This document shows, piece by piece, positions 1 through 8,990 of a stretch of 64,000 bases of DNA. The translations under genes and the position numbers were made by a program. Origin of the DNA: PALSA-505 sp963702235 (GTDB lineage: Bacteria; Actinomycetota; Actinomycetes; Streptosporangiales; Streptosporangiaceae); contig CAVPBZ010000032.1 in the NCBI GenBank assembly GCA_963702235.1, positions 1-64,000 on the forward strand, read 5' to 3'. The notes below the pieces were generated by a model, which was not told the DNA's origin, ran no database searches, and saw nothing but the letters and a program-made list of their open reading frames with translations. How positions within the stretch are numbered: the first letter of the stretch is position 1; the number at the start of each line of letters is the position of its first letter.

Positions 1-455
1 GGCGTGCCGGAGCCGTTCGTGATGCGGCCGTCGGCGGTCGCGTCGGAGCCGTTCGGGCTGGACGGTGCGGGCGCCCGGCCGGGCCGGTAGTACTCCGCAG
101 CCATCGAGCAGATGAAGCCCGGCGTGCAGTAGCCGCACTGGGATCCGCCGCGATCGGCCATCTGCCGCTGCACCGGGTGCAATTGCCCGGGCTGGCCCAG
201 GCCCTCGGCGGTGACGATTTCCTGCTGGTCGAAGGCCGCGGCCGGCACCAGGCAGGCGTTGATCGCGACCCAGCACGTGCGGTCCTTCCCGTCGTCGCGA
301 GCGACCAGCACCGCGCAGGCCCCGCACTCGCCTTCCGCGCAGCCTTCCTTGCAGCCCGTGAGGCCGCTAGCGCGCAGCCACTCCAGCAGCGTGACGTGGC
401 CGCCGACCTCACTCAGCTCACGAGTCCGGCCGTTGACCACCAGTCCAGGCTCCAC
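1..455 (-). CDS. Xanthine dehydrogenase small subunit, [2Fe-2S] (3' end beyond window)
   Basis: This is the iron-sulfur subunit of a molybdenum hydroxylase, which passes electrons from hypoxanthine/xanthine oxidation to acceptors. The visible 151 residues hold the plant-type ferredoxin site GCAEGECGAC (about residues 38-47, C-x4-C-x2-C) and the start of the helical second cluster, QCGYCTPGF (about 103-111), both diagnostic of XdhA/CoxS-type subunits. I chose the GTG at 455 because AGGAG lies six bases upstream and because it puts the VNG motif at the usual N-terminal position. The reading frame runs off the left edge, so FAD and Mo subunits probably follow outside. A regulator-like palindrome at 594-608 sits in its promoter region, and urate oxidase lies directly upstream on the same strand. 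That context favours xanthine over other substrates such as CO or aldehydes. Confidence 0.88.
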   Translation of the reverse strand, partial: MEPGLVVNGRTRELSEVGGHVTLLEWLRASGLTGCKEGCAEGECGACAVLVARDDGKDRTCWVAINACLVPAAAFDQQEIVTAEGLGQPGQLHPVQRQMADRGGSQCGYCTPGFICSMAAEYYRPGRAPAPSSPNGSDATADGRITNGSGT

Positions 456-593
456 CGCACACTCCTACGTCCGCCACCGCCAGCCTGCTGCCCGCCCGTC
501 GGGGATCGCGCAGCCCTACGCCGGCATTTCCTGTCTACTACCCCGACGATAGCTCGCCATGATCTGAATAGCCAGACAGCTTTGGAAAAATTT

Positions 594-608
594 TTCCGTA
601 TAGCGGAT
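594..608. promoter_or_regulatory. Putative IclR-type operator upstream of the Fe-S subunit
   Basis: TTCCGTATAGCGGAT is an imperfect inverted repeat about 140 bp upstream of the Fe-S subunit start. It matches 13 of 15 positions of the site at 11449-11463 before the NCS2 permease, and related copies occur at 8717-8731 and 8976-8990. The shared occurrence at purine-catabolic promoters suggests one regulator, most likely the IclR protein encoded at 8982. Binding is inferred. Confidence 0.55.
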
Positions 609-615
609 ACTTATG

Positions 616-1506
616 TCAGAAGCCGGGTATGGTTTGCCAGGCCCGGCCGGGATCGGGCGCTTCGTCGCGGGTCACCGTGCCCTCGATCAGGCCGTACGGA
701 CGGTCCGCGGCGTAGTACACCTCGCGCTCGTTGGCCAGGCCGAACGGGCTCAGGTTGACCAGGAAGTGGTGCTTGTTCGGCATCGACATCCGGATCTCGG
801 CCACCTCCGGATGGCCCTCGAGCACCTGCTCCCCCATGAAGTACAGGCTCTGCTGCAGGGCGCGGCTGTGCTTGACCGCAAACGCCTCCAGCAGGATGCG
901 CCGCACGTCGGCGTAGCTCTTGGCCCAGTCGATGCCGGGGCCCGCGTAGCGCCAGCGGGCGGTGACCGCGGTGGCAAGAATGCGGTCGCGGTCCTCGGCC
1001 AGCGTGGTGTAGCGGTCGCGCGGGAAACCGGTGAACTCCGACCCGGTCGACTTGAGCACCACCAGGTCGGTCAGGCCCGACACCACCCAGGCCTGGTCGC
1101 CGTCGATGGTGACGGCAGTGGTCCGGGTGCCGCCGCCGGCCCGCGAGAACGCATGCCCGTGTTCCGCGCCGTCGACGACGATCCGGTCCCAGCCATACTC
1201 CTCGATGCTGATCTTCGCGCCGGTCACCCACTCGAATTCGCCGGTGAAGTGCCAGCCGAGGCGCAGCGCGAACTCCTCGATCTCGCCCACGCCGTACTGC
1301 TGGGCGAGCGCGTAGACGGTGTTCTTCTGGGTGTCGGTGGCGACCACGTGAGAGTTGTCACCCTCCAGGTGAGCGGCGGCGAAGTCGCCGCGCAGCGCGG
1401 TCGACACGTTCAGGTCCCTGATCTGGTGCCGATCACCGTCCCGGGTGACATGGACCAGGCGGACCTCCGCCTTGCCGTACTGGTTGTCGCCGAAGGTGAT
1501 GGCCAT
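616..1506 (-). CDS. Urate oxidase (factor-independent urate hydroxylase)
   Basis: Uricase oxidises urate with O2 to 5-hydroxyisourate and hydrogen peroxide without metal or flavin. The 296-residue length is normal for the family. Recognisable blocks are the N-terminal NQYGKAEVRLVHVTRDGDRH and the C-terminal half with MPNKHHFLVNLSPFGL, which contains the conserved histidine patch and the Asn-Leu segment near the active site. The ATG at 1506 is preceded by GGGAG at suitable spacing. The gene lies 82 bp downstream of allantoicase on the same strand, with a degenerate operator-like element in the gap, so it may be read both from the long upstream operon and from a local promoter. Its product feeds the UraH and UraD enzymes encoded at 12215 and 11625. 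Confidence 0.95.
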   Translation of the reverse strand: MAITFGDNQYGKAEVRLVHVTRDGDRHQIRDLNVSTALRGDFAAAHLEGDNSHVVATDTQKNTVYALAQQYGVGEIEEFALRLGWHFTGEFEWVTGAKISIEEYGWDRIVVDGAEHGHAFSRAGGGTRTTAVTIDGDQAWVVSGLTDLVVLKSTGSEFTGFPRDRYTTLAEDRDRILATAVTARWRYAGPGIDWAKSYADVRRILLEAFAVKHSRALQQSLYFMGEQVLEGHPEVAEIRMSMPNKHHFLVNLSPFGLANEREVYYAADRPYGLIEGTVTRDEAPDPGRAWQTIPGF

Positions 1507-1523
1507 GATGAGCTCCCGCGGTA

Positions 1524-1538
1524 TCTCGTAAGACGGAA
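1524..1538. promoter_or_regulatory. Degenerate IclR-type operator before urate oxidase
   Basis: On the minus strand this reads TTCCGTCTTACGAGA, sharing 10 of 15 positions with the 11449-11463 site and lying 18 bp upstream of the uricase ATG. It is the weakest member of the set, and I would not call it without the others. Confidence 0.3.
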
Positions 1539-1588
1539 AGAGATTTTCTTTTGCCGAACGGCACGGATCCGACCCTGGGCCCGGAGGG

Positions 1589-2704
1589 CTAGACCGGGTG
1601 GAGCCGCAGCCGCTCGCGGAGGGAGGGCGGCAGATCCGCCAGCCCGGGCCGGGGTTCGGTCAGCCGGGCCGCCTCCCCCGGCGGCAGGCCGGCGGCACCC
1701 AGCAGCGCGGCGAACTGCGACCCGGGCAGCAGGCGGAGGAACCGGTCGGCCAGCGCCGTCCGCGCGGAAGGGGTGGGTACCCCGAACACCCGAAGCCGGG
1801 CCATCCCCCCGTCCGGGTAGACGTCGAGGCGCACCTGCCCGGCCGTCGGCCGGCCGGGCACGGCGAACCGGTGACGGGTGTCGGGCTGGAGCGCGGTGCG
1901 GGGCAGCAGATCCCCGCCGTCTGCGTACAGTGACCCCCACCCGGGCGCGTTGCCGATGAAGTGCGAGGTGTCCAGCTCGACGACATCGACGGCTCCGGCG
2001 CAGGCCAGCTGCACCGCTACCCAGTCGTTGCCATCGTCGCGGCGCCGGGAGGTCTCCCAGCCGTCCCCCATCACCCGCGCCAGGCCGGGCATGAGCAGGT
2101 TGGCCGGCGATGAATAGAACATGTTGCTGCAGTCGGTGACCATGGCGCCGTTCTCCAGGGCGGCCAGGTCGATGACGCCAGGCAGCAGCCGCGGGTCCGG
2201 TACCGGCTCGCCGAAGACGCGCAGCCGGGCCACTCCCCCGTCGGGGAAGATCGTCAGCCGGACGTGGGTGAAGCGCTGCTCCACGGCGACGTCGAACTCG
2301 TTCCGGGCATCACCGGCCACCCCGCTGCGCGGGACGAGCGTCGACCACTGCGCCGTGGCCAGGTCGGCGGGGGTCGGATACCCCTCGGCCCCGCACGCCT
2401 CGACCGACACCCCCGGCGGGTAGTTGCCGGTGAAGTAGGAGGTGTCGACCACGACCCGGCGCACGACGCCGGCGCAACCGAGGCGGACGATCACGCTGTC
2501 GCTGCCCGGCTCGCGCCGCCGGCGGGTCTCCCAGCCGTCCATGACCTGGCCCTTGTTGCCGAACGTGTGCGGCAGGAAGACCGGGTCCGCGGGCTTGATC
2601 AGGTTCTCCCGCTCGGCGAACAGCTCGTCGTCGGCGTAGATGACGCTGGCGCCGAGCTGACGGGCGGCGAGGTCCGGCCACGGCTGCTTGTCGGTGCTGT
2701 TCAT
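1589..2704 (-). CDS. alc: Allantoicase
   Basis: Allantoicase hydrolyses allantoate to ureidoglycolate and urea. The 371-residue protein shows the family's two-fold internal repeat of jelly-roll domains. Each half carries a GWETxRRR block (first at about 61-68, second at about 216-223), a V-D/E-TSxFxGN block and a PDGGxARLRVFG block. A short helical tail of about 50 residues follows the second repeat. I start it at the ATG at 2704, which overlaps the TGA of the upstream allantoinase gene by four bases (ATGA) and so is probably translationally coupled. The longer upstream frame lacks homology and lies inside allantoinase. A second, 400-residue allantoicase is encoded at 20116-21318. Confidence 0.93.
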   Translation of the reverse strand: MNSTDKQPWPDLAARQLGASVIYADDELFAERENLIKPADPVFLPHTFGNKGQVMDGWETRRRREPGSDSVIVRLGCAGVVRRVVVDTSYFTGNYPPGVSVEACGAEGYPTPADLATAQWSTLVPRSGVAGDARNEFDVAVEQRFTHVRLTIFPDGGVARLRVFGEPVPDPRLLPGVIDLAALENGAMVTDCSNMFYSSPANLLMPGLARVMGDGWETSRRRDDGNDWVAVQLACAGAVDVVELDTSHFIGNAPGWGSLYADGGDLLPRTALQPDTRHRFAVPGRPTAGQVRLDVYPDGGMARLRVFGVPTPSARTALADRFLRLLPGSQFAALLGAAGLPPGEAARLTEPRPGLADLPPSLRERLRLHPV

Positions 2705-4035
2705 GATCCCATCCTGCTGAGCAGCTGGCCGGCCGGGGACATCGCCTCGCCGGCGGTCTTCCTGCCGCGCAGCCAGGTGTGGCGCACGACGCCGGTCAGT
2801 CGTTTCCCGTCGTACGCGCTGATCGCGTTCCGGTGCCTGAGCGCGGCCGCGTCGACGACGAACCCATCGTCGGGAGCGAACGCGCACATGTCGGCGTCGC
2901 GTCCGACCGCGAGTGCCCCCTTGCGGGCCAGGCCCGCCAGCGCCGCCGGGCGCGCCGACATCCAGCCGACGACCTCAGCGAGCGGCACGCCCCGCTGCCG
3001 GGCGGCCGTCCAGACCGCGGGCAGGCCCAGCTGCAGGGAGGCAATGCCGCCCCAGGCGTCGGCGAAGTCGCCGGTACCGGCGTGCTTCAGCTCGGCGGTG
3101 CAGGGTGAGTGGTCGGAGACGACGCAGTCGATGTCACCGGCCCGCAGCCGCTGCCAGAGGGCGTCGCGGTTGGCGCTGCCGCGGATCGGCGGGCAGCACT
3201 TGAAGCAGGTCGCACCGTCGGGGATCTCCTCGGCGGCGAAGCTCAGGTAGTGCGGGCAGGTCTCGGCGCTGACCCGCACGCCCTGGCTGCGGGCCGCGCT
3301 GATCGCAGGCAGCGCCGCCGCGCTGGACAGGTGCAGCACGTGCACCCGCACGCCGGTACGGGCCGCCGCCGCCAGCAGGGTCTCGACCGCCCGCTGCTCG
3401 GCCGCCGGCGGGCGGGAGCGGAGGAAGTCCTGGTAGACGCGGCTGTGCGGAGTCTCGGTGATCTCGTGGGCGTCCTCGGCGTGCACGATCAGCAGACCGT
3501 CGAACGCCGCGATCTCCCGCATCGCCCGCTCGAGCCCGGCGGGGTCCAGCGGCGGGAACTCCTCGACGCCGCTGGGCAGCAGGAAGCACTTGAAGCCGAA
3601 CACGCCTGCCTCGTGCAGCGGACGCAGGTCTGCGGCGTTCCCGGGAATCGCCCCGCCCCAGAATCCGGTGTCAACGTGGCAGCGTCCGCTGGCCGCCTTC
3701 TGCTTGACCTCCAGCGCGGAGACGTCACAGGTCGGCGGGATGTTGTTAAGCGGCATGTCGATGATCGTGGTGACGCCCGCGGCCGCCGCCGCTGCCGTGG
3801 CGGTCGCGAAGCCCTCCCATTCGGTGCGGCCCGGCTCGTTGACGTGCACGTGGGTGTCGACCAGCCCGGGCAGCAGCACCTCGTCACGGGCCAGCTCGAC
3901 GACTTCGGTGGCGTCCAGGGCCGCGTCGGAAGGCTCGACGGCGGCGATCCGCCCGGCGCGCACGCCAACCGAACATGGCCGGAGCGCGCCGTCGACGACC
4001 CCGCGGCGCGCCCGCACGACGAGATCGAAGCTCAT
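2701..4035 (-). CDS. allB: Allantoinase
   Basis: Allantoinase is a cyclic amidohydrolase that opens the hydantoin ring of allantoin to give allantoate. The 444-residue length fits AllB. Metal-binding and family signatures are visible: PGLVDTHVHVNEPGRTEWEG (about 56-75, HxH), GFKCFL (about 148, the lysine expected to be carbamylated), VHAED (about 184), HVLHLSS (about 230) and CVVSDHSPC (about 304, metal Asp). The gene overlaps glycerate kinase upstream and allantoicase downstream by four bases each, placing it inside the glyoxylate/ureide operon. A diverged paralogue lies at 22159-23499 in the second allantoin module. Dihydropyrimidinase is less likely given the allantoicase partner. Confidence 0.94.
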   Translation of the reverse strand: MSFDLVVRARRGVVDGALRPCSVGVRAGRIAAVEPSDAALDATEVVELARDEVLLPGLVDTHVHVNEPGRTEWEGFATATAAAAAAGVTTIIDMPLNNIPPTCDVSALEVKQKAASGRCHVDTGFWGGAIPGNAADLRPLHEAGVFGFKCFLLPSGVEEFPPLDPAGLERAMREIAAFDGLLIVHAEDAHEITETPHSRVYQDFLRSRPPAAEQRAVETLLAAAARTGVRVHVLHLSSAAALPAISAARSQGVRVSAETCPHYLSFAAEEIPDGATCFKCCPPIRGSANRDALWQRLRAGDIDCVVSDHSPCTAELKHAGTGDFADAWGGIASLQLGLPAVWTAARQRGVPLAEVVGWMSARPAALAGLARKGALAVGRDADMCAFAPDDGFVVDAAALRHRNAISAYDGKRLTGVVRHTWLRGRKTAGEAMSPAGQLLSRMGS

Positions 4036-5189
4036 GATCGGACCCCCTGAGGCAGCCAGTCACCAGCGATCATCCGGCCCGCGCGCTGGAGCAGCCGGCT
4101 GGCCCCGGCGATGCACCGCGCCGGGTCGGGCTCCAGTTCGCTCAGCGTGTACACCGCCGTTATCCCGGCCGCGGCCAGCTCCCCCGCCGTCAGGGTGCTG
4201 CGCCCGGCCACCGCGACGACCAGGATTCCGTGACGGGCGGCGGCCCGTGCCACCCCCACGGGCGCCTTGCCAGCCAGGCTCTGCGCGTCCAGGGAGCCCT
4301 CTCCGGTGATCACCAGGGCAGCGTCGCCGAGCGCCGCCTCCAAGTCCACCAGGCCCAGCACCAGCTCGATGCCCGGGCGCCGTCCGGCACCCAGCACGGC
4401 CTGTGCGGCGAAGCCGACGCCGCCAGCGGCACCGGAGCCCGGGGCCGCCGACCAGTCGGTCCCGGTTGCCGCCGTCACCACCGCCGCCCAGCGCCGCAGC
4501 CCGCTCGCGAGCGCGCCGACCTGGGCCGGCGAGGCCCCCTTCTGCGGCCCGTACACCTCGGCCGCACCATCGGGGCCGGTCAGCGGGTTATCCACGTCGC
4601 CGGCGACCGTGATCACGCAGTGCCGGAGCCTCGGGTGCAGCCCGGTCAGGTCGAGCGAAGCGACGTCGCGCAGCGCAGCGCCGCCCCGGCCCAGCGGCTT
4701 GCCCCGGGTATCGAGAACCCGCGCGCCGAGCGCCTGCAGCAGGCCGGCCCCTCCGTCGGTGCTGGCGCTGCCGCCGGCGGCGAGGACGATCTGGAGCGCG
4801 CCGGCGTCGAGCGCGGCTCGCAGTACCTCTCCCGCCCCGAAGCTGGACGCGGCGAGCGGCCCGAGGTGCCCGCCGGGAAGCCGCTCCAGGCCGCAGACGC
4901 AAGCCAGCTCGACGACCGCGACCTCGCCGCGCCGCGCGTAGCTCGCGCGCACCGGCTCGCCGGTCGGGCCAGCCGCCGTTACCGGGACGCGCTCAAAGCC
5001 GGCGGCCACGGCCGCGTCCACGGTCCCGTCACCGCCGTCGGCCACGGGGATCGTGACCAGATCGGGTCCTGCCCGTTCGGGCCCGAGAATTTCTGCCGAA
5101 GCCCCGGTCAGCCCGGCGGCGATCGCGGCGGCCACCTGGGTGGCGGGCAGCGATCCCTTGAACTTGTCCGGCGCGATCACGATCCGCAT
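4032..5189 (-). CDS. Glycerate kinase (GarK/GlxK family)
   Basis: This enzyme phosphorylates D-glycerate, the product of tartronate semialdehyde reduction, and so passes ureide carbon to glycolysis. The N-terminus MRIVIAPDKFKGSL and the blocks PVADGGDGT, LAAGGSASTDGG (about 135-146) and TGEGSLDAQSLAGKAPVGVA (about 298-317) are characteristic of the type-1 glycerate kinase family. Its 385 residues match the family length. The start overlaps nothing upstream: the gcl stop lies three bases away at 5193. The stop overlaps the allantoinase ATG by four bases. Whether 2- or 3-phosphoglycerate is made cannot be read from the sequence. Confidence 0.93.
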   Translation of the reverse strand: MRIVIAPDKFKGSLPATQVAAAIAAGLTGASAEILGPERAGPDLVTIPVADGGDGTVDAAVAAGFERVPVTAAGPTGEPVRASYARRGEVAVVELACVCGLERLPGGHLGPLAASSFGAGEVLRAALDAGALQIVLAAGGSASTDGGAGLLQALGARVLDTRGKPLGRGGAALRDVASLDLTGLHPRLRHCVITVAGDVDNPLTGPDGAAEVYGPQKGASPAQVGALASGLRRWAAVVTAATGTDWSAAPGSGAAGGVGFAAQAVLGAGRRPGIELVLGLVDLEAALGDAALVITGEGSLDAQSLAGKAPVGVARAAARHGILVVAVAGRSTLTAGELAAAGITAVYTLSELEPDPARCIAGASRLLQRAGRMIAGDWLPQGVRS

Positions 5190-5192
5190 GAT

Positions 5193-6970
5193 TCAGTCCA
5201 GCATCGCGGCGACCGCGGTCGGCGCGTCCTCGTGACGCGCCGCCAGTTCCTCGAACTCGGTCACGTTGTCCAGCTCGGTGCCCATCGAGATGTTGGTCAC
5301 CCGCTCCAGGATGACCTCCACCACGACCGGCACCCGGTACTCGGCCATCAGCTTCTTGGCCGCCTCCAGCGCGGGCCCGATCTCGTCCGGAGCGGTGACC
5401 CGCAGCGCCTTGCAGCCGAGACCCTCGGCCACCCGGACGTGGTCCACACCGTAGCCGCCTGTCTCCGGGGCGTTGACGTTGTCGAACGAAAGCTGGACGC
5501 AGTAGTCCATGTCGAAGCCGCGCTGTGACTGCCGGATCAGGCCAAGGTAGGCGTTGTTCACCAGCACGTGGATGTAGGGCAGGTTGAACTGCGCACCGAC
5601 GGCCAGTTCCTCGATCATGAACTGGAAGTCATAGTCACCGGACAGGGCCACCACGGTCGCGTCCGGGTCCGCGACGCAGACGCCGATCGCGGCCGGCACC
5701 GTCCAGCCCAGCGGGCCGGCCTGCCCGGCGTTGATCCAGTGCCGCGGCCGGTAGACGTGCAGGAACTGCGCCGCGGCGATCTGGGACAGGCCGATCGTGC
5801 TGACGTAGCGCGTCTCAGGGCCGAACGCCCGGTTCATCTCCTCGTACACCCGCTGCGGCTTGACCGGCACGTTGTCGAAGTGCGTGCGGCGCTGCATGGT
5901 CGCGCGCCGCTGGCGGCACTGGGCCACCCAGGCGGTGCGCCCGGCGATGCGGCCGGCCTGCTTGCGTTCCCTGGCCACCTCGGCGAACAGCCGCAGCGCC
6001 GCCCCGGCGTCGGAGACGATCCCGTAGTCGGGGGCGAACACCCGGCCGATCTGGGTGGGCTCGATGTTGACGTGCACGAACGTCCGGCCCGCGGTGTAGG
6101 TGGCGAGCCCGCCGGTGTGCCGGTTGGCCCAGCGGTTGCCGATGCCGAGCACGAAGTCGGACGCGAGCAGGGTGGCGTTGCCGTAGCGGTGCGCGGTCTG
6201 CAGGCCGGCCATCCCCGCCATGAGCCGGTGGTCGTCGGGCAGCGCGCCCCAGCCCATCAGCGTCGGCACGACCGGGGTGTCGACCAGTTCGGCGAACTCG
6301 GCCAGCAGGCCCGCGGCATCGGCGTTGATGACGCCGCCGCCCGCCACGATCAGCGGGCGTTCCGCGGCGGTGAGCATGTCCAGCGCCTTCTCGATCTGGG
6401 CCCGTGTCGCCGAGGGCTTGTACACCGGCAGTGGCTGGTAGGTGTCGATGTCGAATTCGATCTCGGCCTGCTGCACGTCGAACGGGAGGTCGATCAGCAC
6501 CGGGCCCGGCCGGCCCGAGCGCATCAGGTGGAAGGCCTGGCTGAACGCGCCGGGCACCTGCGCGGGCTCGAGCACGGTCATCGCCATCTTGGTCAGCGGC
6601 GCGGCGACCGCCGAGATGTCGACGGCCTGGAAGTCCTCCTTGTGCAGCCTGGCCACGGGCGCCTGGCCGGTGATGCACAGGATCGGGATCGAGTCGGCCG
6701 AGGCGGAGTACAGCCCGGTCAGCATGTCGGTGCCGCCGGCCCCGAGGTGCCGACGCACACGCCGATATTGCCCGTCCGGGCCCGGGTGTAGCCCTCGGCC
6801 ATGTGCGAGGCGCCCTCGACGTGCCGGGCCAGGGTATGGGTGATCCCGCCGTCGCGGCGCATCGCGGCGTAGAAGGGATTGATGGCCGCGCCGGGCAGCC
6901 CGAAAACGTTCGTGACGCCCTCACGGCGCAGGATCGCGACCGCGGCGTCCGCAGTGGTCATCCGTGGCAT
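5193..6970 (-). pseudogene. gcl: Glyoxylate carboligase, interrupted by one frameshift
   Basis: Gcl is a thiamine-diphosphate enzyme that condenses two glyoxylates to tartronate semialdehyde and CO2. Residues before the break read INPFYAAMRRDGG and ARHVEGASHMAEGYTRA, ending at GVCVGTSGPA. The frame then changes and resumes with DMLTGLYSASADS through to ERVTNISMGTELDNV. The junction near 6731-6738 lacks one G of the expected GCG-GGC-ACC (Ala-Gly-Thr). Restoring that base gives a normal protein of about 592 residues with no other damage, so an assembly indel is a serious possibility. The ThDP motif region (GDYDFQFMIEELAVGAQFN) and the C-terminal half are intact. It sits between glxR and glycerate kinase in the same operon. 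Confidence 0.9.
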
Positions 6971-6976
6971 GCTTGC

Positions 6977-7860
6977 TTACTCCTGTCGTCCGGAAAGCTG
7001 CTCGACGAGCATGAGCAGCGCAGAGTGGTCCAGCCCGCTGTCGCCGCGTGCCTTAACCGAGGAGACGAGTTGTGCGGCGAGCGCTCCGAGCGGAATCACC
7101 ACGCCGGCCTCGCGCGCGGCCGCGGTGACGATGCCCAGGTCCTTGTCGTGCAGGGCGATACGGAAACCGGGCGTGAAGTCGCGGGCGAGCATCGCCGCGC
7201 CCTTGCGCTGCAGCACCGTGCTGCCGGCCAGCCCGCCGCCTAGGACGCGCAGCGCCGCCTCGGTGTCGACGCCGTGGGCCTCGAGGAAGACGATGGCCTC
7301 GGCGACCAGCTCGATGATGCCCGCGACCATGAGCTGGTTCGCGGCCTTGACCGTCTGGCCCGAGCCGGCCGGCCGACGTGGACGATGGTCTTGCCCACCG
7401 CGCTGAATACCGGCGCCGCGGCGTCGAAGTCGTCGGCGGCGCCGCCGACCATCACCGAGAGCGTGCCCTCGATCGCGCCCTGCTCGCCGCCGGAGACCGG
7501 CGCGTCGAGCACCCGGAAGCCGCGGCCCGCGCCCTCGGCGGCGAGTCCGGCCGCCACGTCCGGGCGGATGGTCGAGAAGTCGATCACCAGCGTCCCGCCC
7601 GGCGCGTTCTCGAACACACCGCCCTGGCCGGCCAGCACCGATCGCACGTCCGGCGAATCGGGAACCATCGTTGCCACCACCTCGGCGTCCCGGACCGCCT
7701 CGGCGATGCTCCCGGCACCGCGGGCTCCGGCCGCCACGAGCTGCTCGGTCCGGGCCGGGCTGCGGTTGCAGGCGATGACGTCGAAGCCGGCCTTGACCAG
7801 GTTGGTGGCCATCGGCGCCCCCATGATGCCCAGTCCGATGAATGCGATCCGCGTACTCAC
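6977..7860 (-). pseudogene. glxR: Tartronate semialdehyde reductase, interrupted by one frameshift
   Basis: This 2-hydroxy-3-oxopropionate reductase belongs to the 3-hydroxyisobutyrate dehydrogenase family and reduces the Gcl product to glycerate. The N-terminal part has the nucleotide-binding GLGIMGAPMATNL (about 9-21) and the substrate motif DAPVSGGEQGA (about 118-128). The frame breaks after KTIVHVG near 7368-7374, where one C is missing from a GGCCGGCC tract. In the next frame the expected continuation follows: the catalytic-lysine region with Gln-Thr-Val-Lys-Ala-Ala-Asn-Gln-Leu, then MVAGIIELVAEAIVFLEAHG to the end. Restored length is about 294 residues, as expected. The GTG start overlaps the hyi TGA (GTGA). 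The adjacent gcl has the same kind of lesion. Confidence 0.9.
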
Positions 7861-8714
7861 GCGTGCTCTCCTCCTTGGTGTGCGGCGGGTGCGGCGCGGC
7901 GTTCGGCCGGCAGCCAGGCCAAGCTCGCTTCGGTCGTCCCCGCCGGGTCGGACGGCCTGTACTCCAGGCTGACCCAGCCGCTGTACCCGCGGTCCGCCAG
8001 GGCCTTCAGGTACCGGTTCAGGTCGAGCTGGCCGCTGCCCGGCTCGCCGCGGCCCGGCGCATCGGCGATCTGCACGTGGGCGGTGACGCCGGTGTGCGCG
8101 GCGATCGCCGCGTCGAGGTCGTCGCCGTTGCTGGCCAGGTGGTACAAGTCGCAGAGGAAGCCCACGTTGGGGGCGCCCGCCGCGCGGGCGCGCTGGACCA
8201 CGCCCACCGCGTCGCTGGCCGTGCGCAGCGGGTAGGGCTTGGGCCCGCTCACCGGCTCGATCAAGATGGTGGCGCCGATCCCGGCGGCGGCCTTCGCCGC
8301 GAGGACGATGTTCTCCAGCGCGAGTTCGTCCTGAGCGGCGGGGGTCACCCCGTGGACGCGGTTTCCGTACAGCGCGTTAAACGCGCGGACGCCCAGCCGC
8401 TCGCCGATATCCGCGACGACCTCGATGTTGTCGCGGAATTGCCCGCTGAGGGCGGGGACCGACATCGCGCCGCAGTCCGGGCCGGCCAGGTCGCCTGCGA
8501 AGAAGTTCAGGCCCGCCAGCGCCACCCCGGCCTCCTCGATCGCCGTGACGAAGGCGTCAACGTCGCGGTCGGGCGGCACCGGCGTGCTGAACGGCCACCA
8601 GAACTCGACCGCTGAGAAGCCCGCGGCGCGGGCCGCGGCCGGCCGCCGGAGCAAGGGCTGCTCAGTGAACAGCAGTGAGCAGTTGACCAGGTAGGGAAGA
8701 GTATGATCCATCAT
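7857..8714 (-). CDS. hyi: Hydroxypyruvate isomerase
   Basis: Hyi interconverts hydroxypyruvate and tartronate semialdehyde and accompanies gcl in glyoxylate operons. The 285-residue TIM barrel carries GFSAVEFWWPF (about 31-41), LNFFAGDL, the metal-ligand Glu in ILIEPVSG (about 145) and CDLYHL (about 177), followed by HVQIADAPGRGEPGSG and WVSLEYRP near the end, all typical of the family. It is the first gene of the leftward operon; its ATG at 8714 directly abuts an operator-like element at 8717-8731, whose GGAAA also serves as a possible ribosome-binding site. Starting at the second Met (8711) is equally possible. Confidence 0.92.
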   Translation of the reverse strand: MMDHTLPYLVNCSLLFTEQPLLRRPAAARAAGFSAVEFWWPFSTPVPPDRDVDAFVTAIEEAGVALAGLNFFAGDLAGPDCGAMSVPALSGQFRDNIEVVADIGERLGVRAFNALYGNRVHGVTPAAQDELALENIVLAAKAAAGIGATILIEPVSGPKPYPLRTASDAVGVVQRARAAGAPNVGFLCDLYHLASNGDDLDAAIAAHTGVTAHVQIADAPGRGEPGSGQLDLNRYLKALADRGYSGWVSLEYRPSDPAGTTEASLAWLPAERRAAPAAHQGGEHA

Positions 8715-8716
8715 TT

Positions 8717-8731
8717 TTCCGTATCTTGAAA
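8717..8731. promoter_or_regulatory. IclR-type operator at the hyi promoter
   Basis: TTCCGTATCTTGAAA shares its first eight bases exactly with the 594-608 site and 11 of 15 positions overall. It lies within three bases of the hyi start, a position suited to blocking transcription or translation initiation. An A/T-rich stretch follows to 8760, unusual for this DNA and consistent with a divergent promoter region facing the iclR gene. Confidence 0.5.
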
Positions 8732-8961
8732 TTTTCTTTTCGTTACACGGATAAGTGTAGAGGCCGGCGACTGGCTCGTCAACCGTCGGCGGACGGTGAC
8801 CGCGAAACGGGCTGCTGCTCGTCGGATGTCAGCGATGAGTACCTCCGCAGCGACAGCAGGCGTCCCGTGGGGCGGCGAGATTCAGTGGCATGGGCCGCGA
8901 CGTTTGACGGAGCGGCCGAGCCGGTCCGCTGGGTGTCATCCGATGCGTCCGGGGTTTTGTG

Positions 8962-8985
8962 ATGCGAATTGCGGATTCTGTATGA
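8962..8985 (+). CDS. Possible 7-codon leader ORF overlapping the IclR start
   Basis: ATG at 8962 encodes MRIADSV and stops with TGA at 8983-8985, overlapping the IclR ATG at 8982 as ATGA. GGGG lies about eight bases before this ATG, whereas the IclR start has no clear ribosome-binding site. Translational coupling through a leader is therefore possible. It may also be coincidence. Confidence 0.3.
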   Translation: MRIADSV

Positions 8986-8990
8986 TGGAA
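8976..8990. promoter_or_regulatory. IclR-type operator overlapping the iclR start
   Basis: TTCTGTATGATGGAA keeps the TTC-Y-R-TAT core and the GGAA right arm of the sites at 594 and 11449. It covers the two possible ATG codons of the regulator, which suggests negative autoregulation. Confidence 0.45.
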
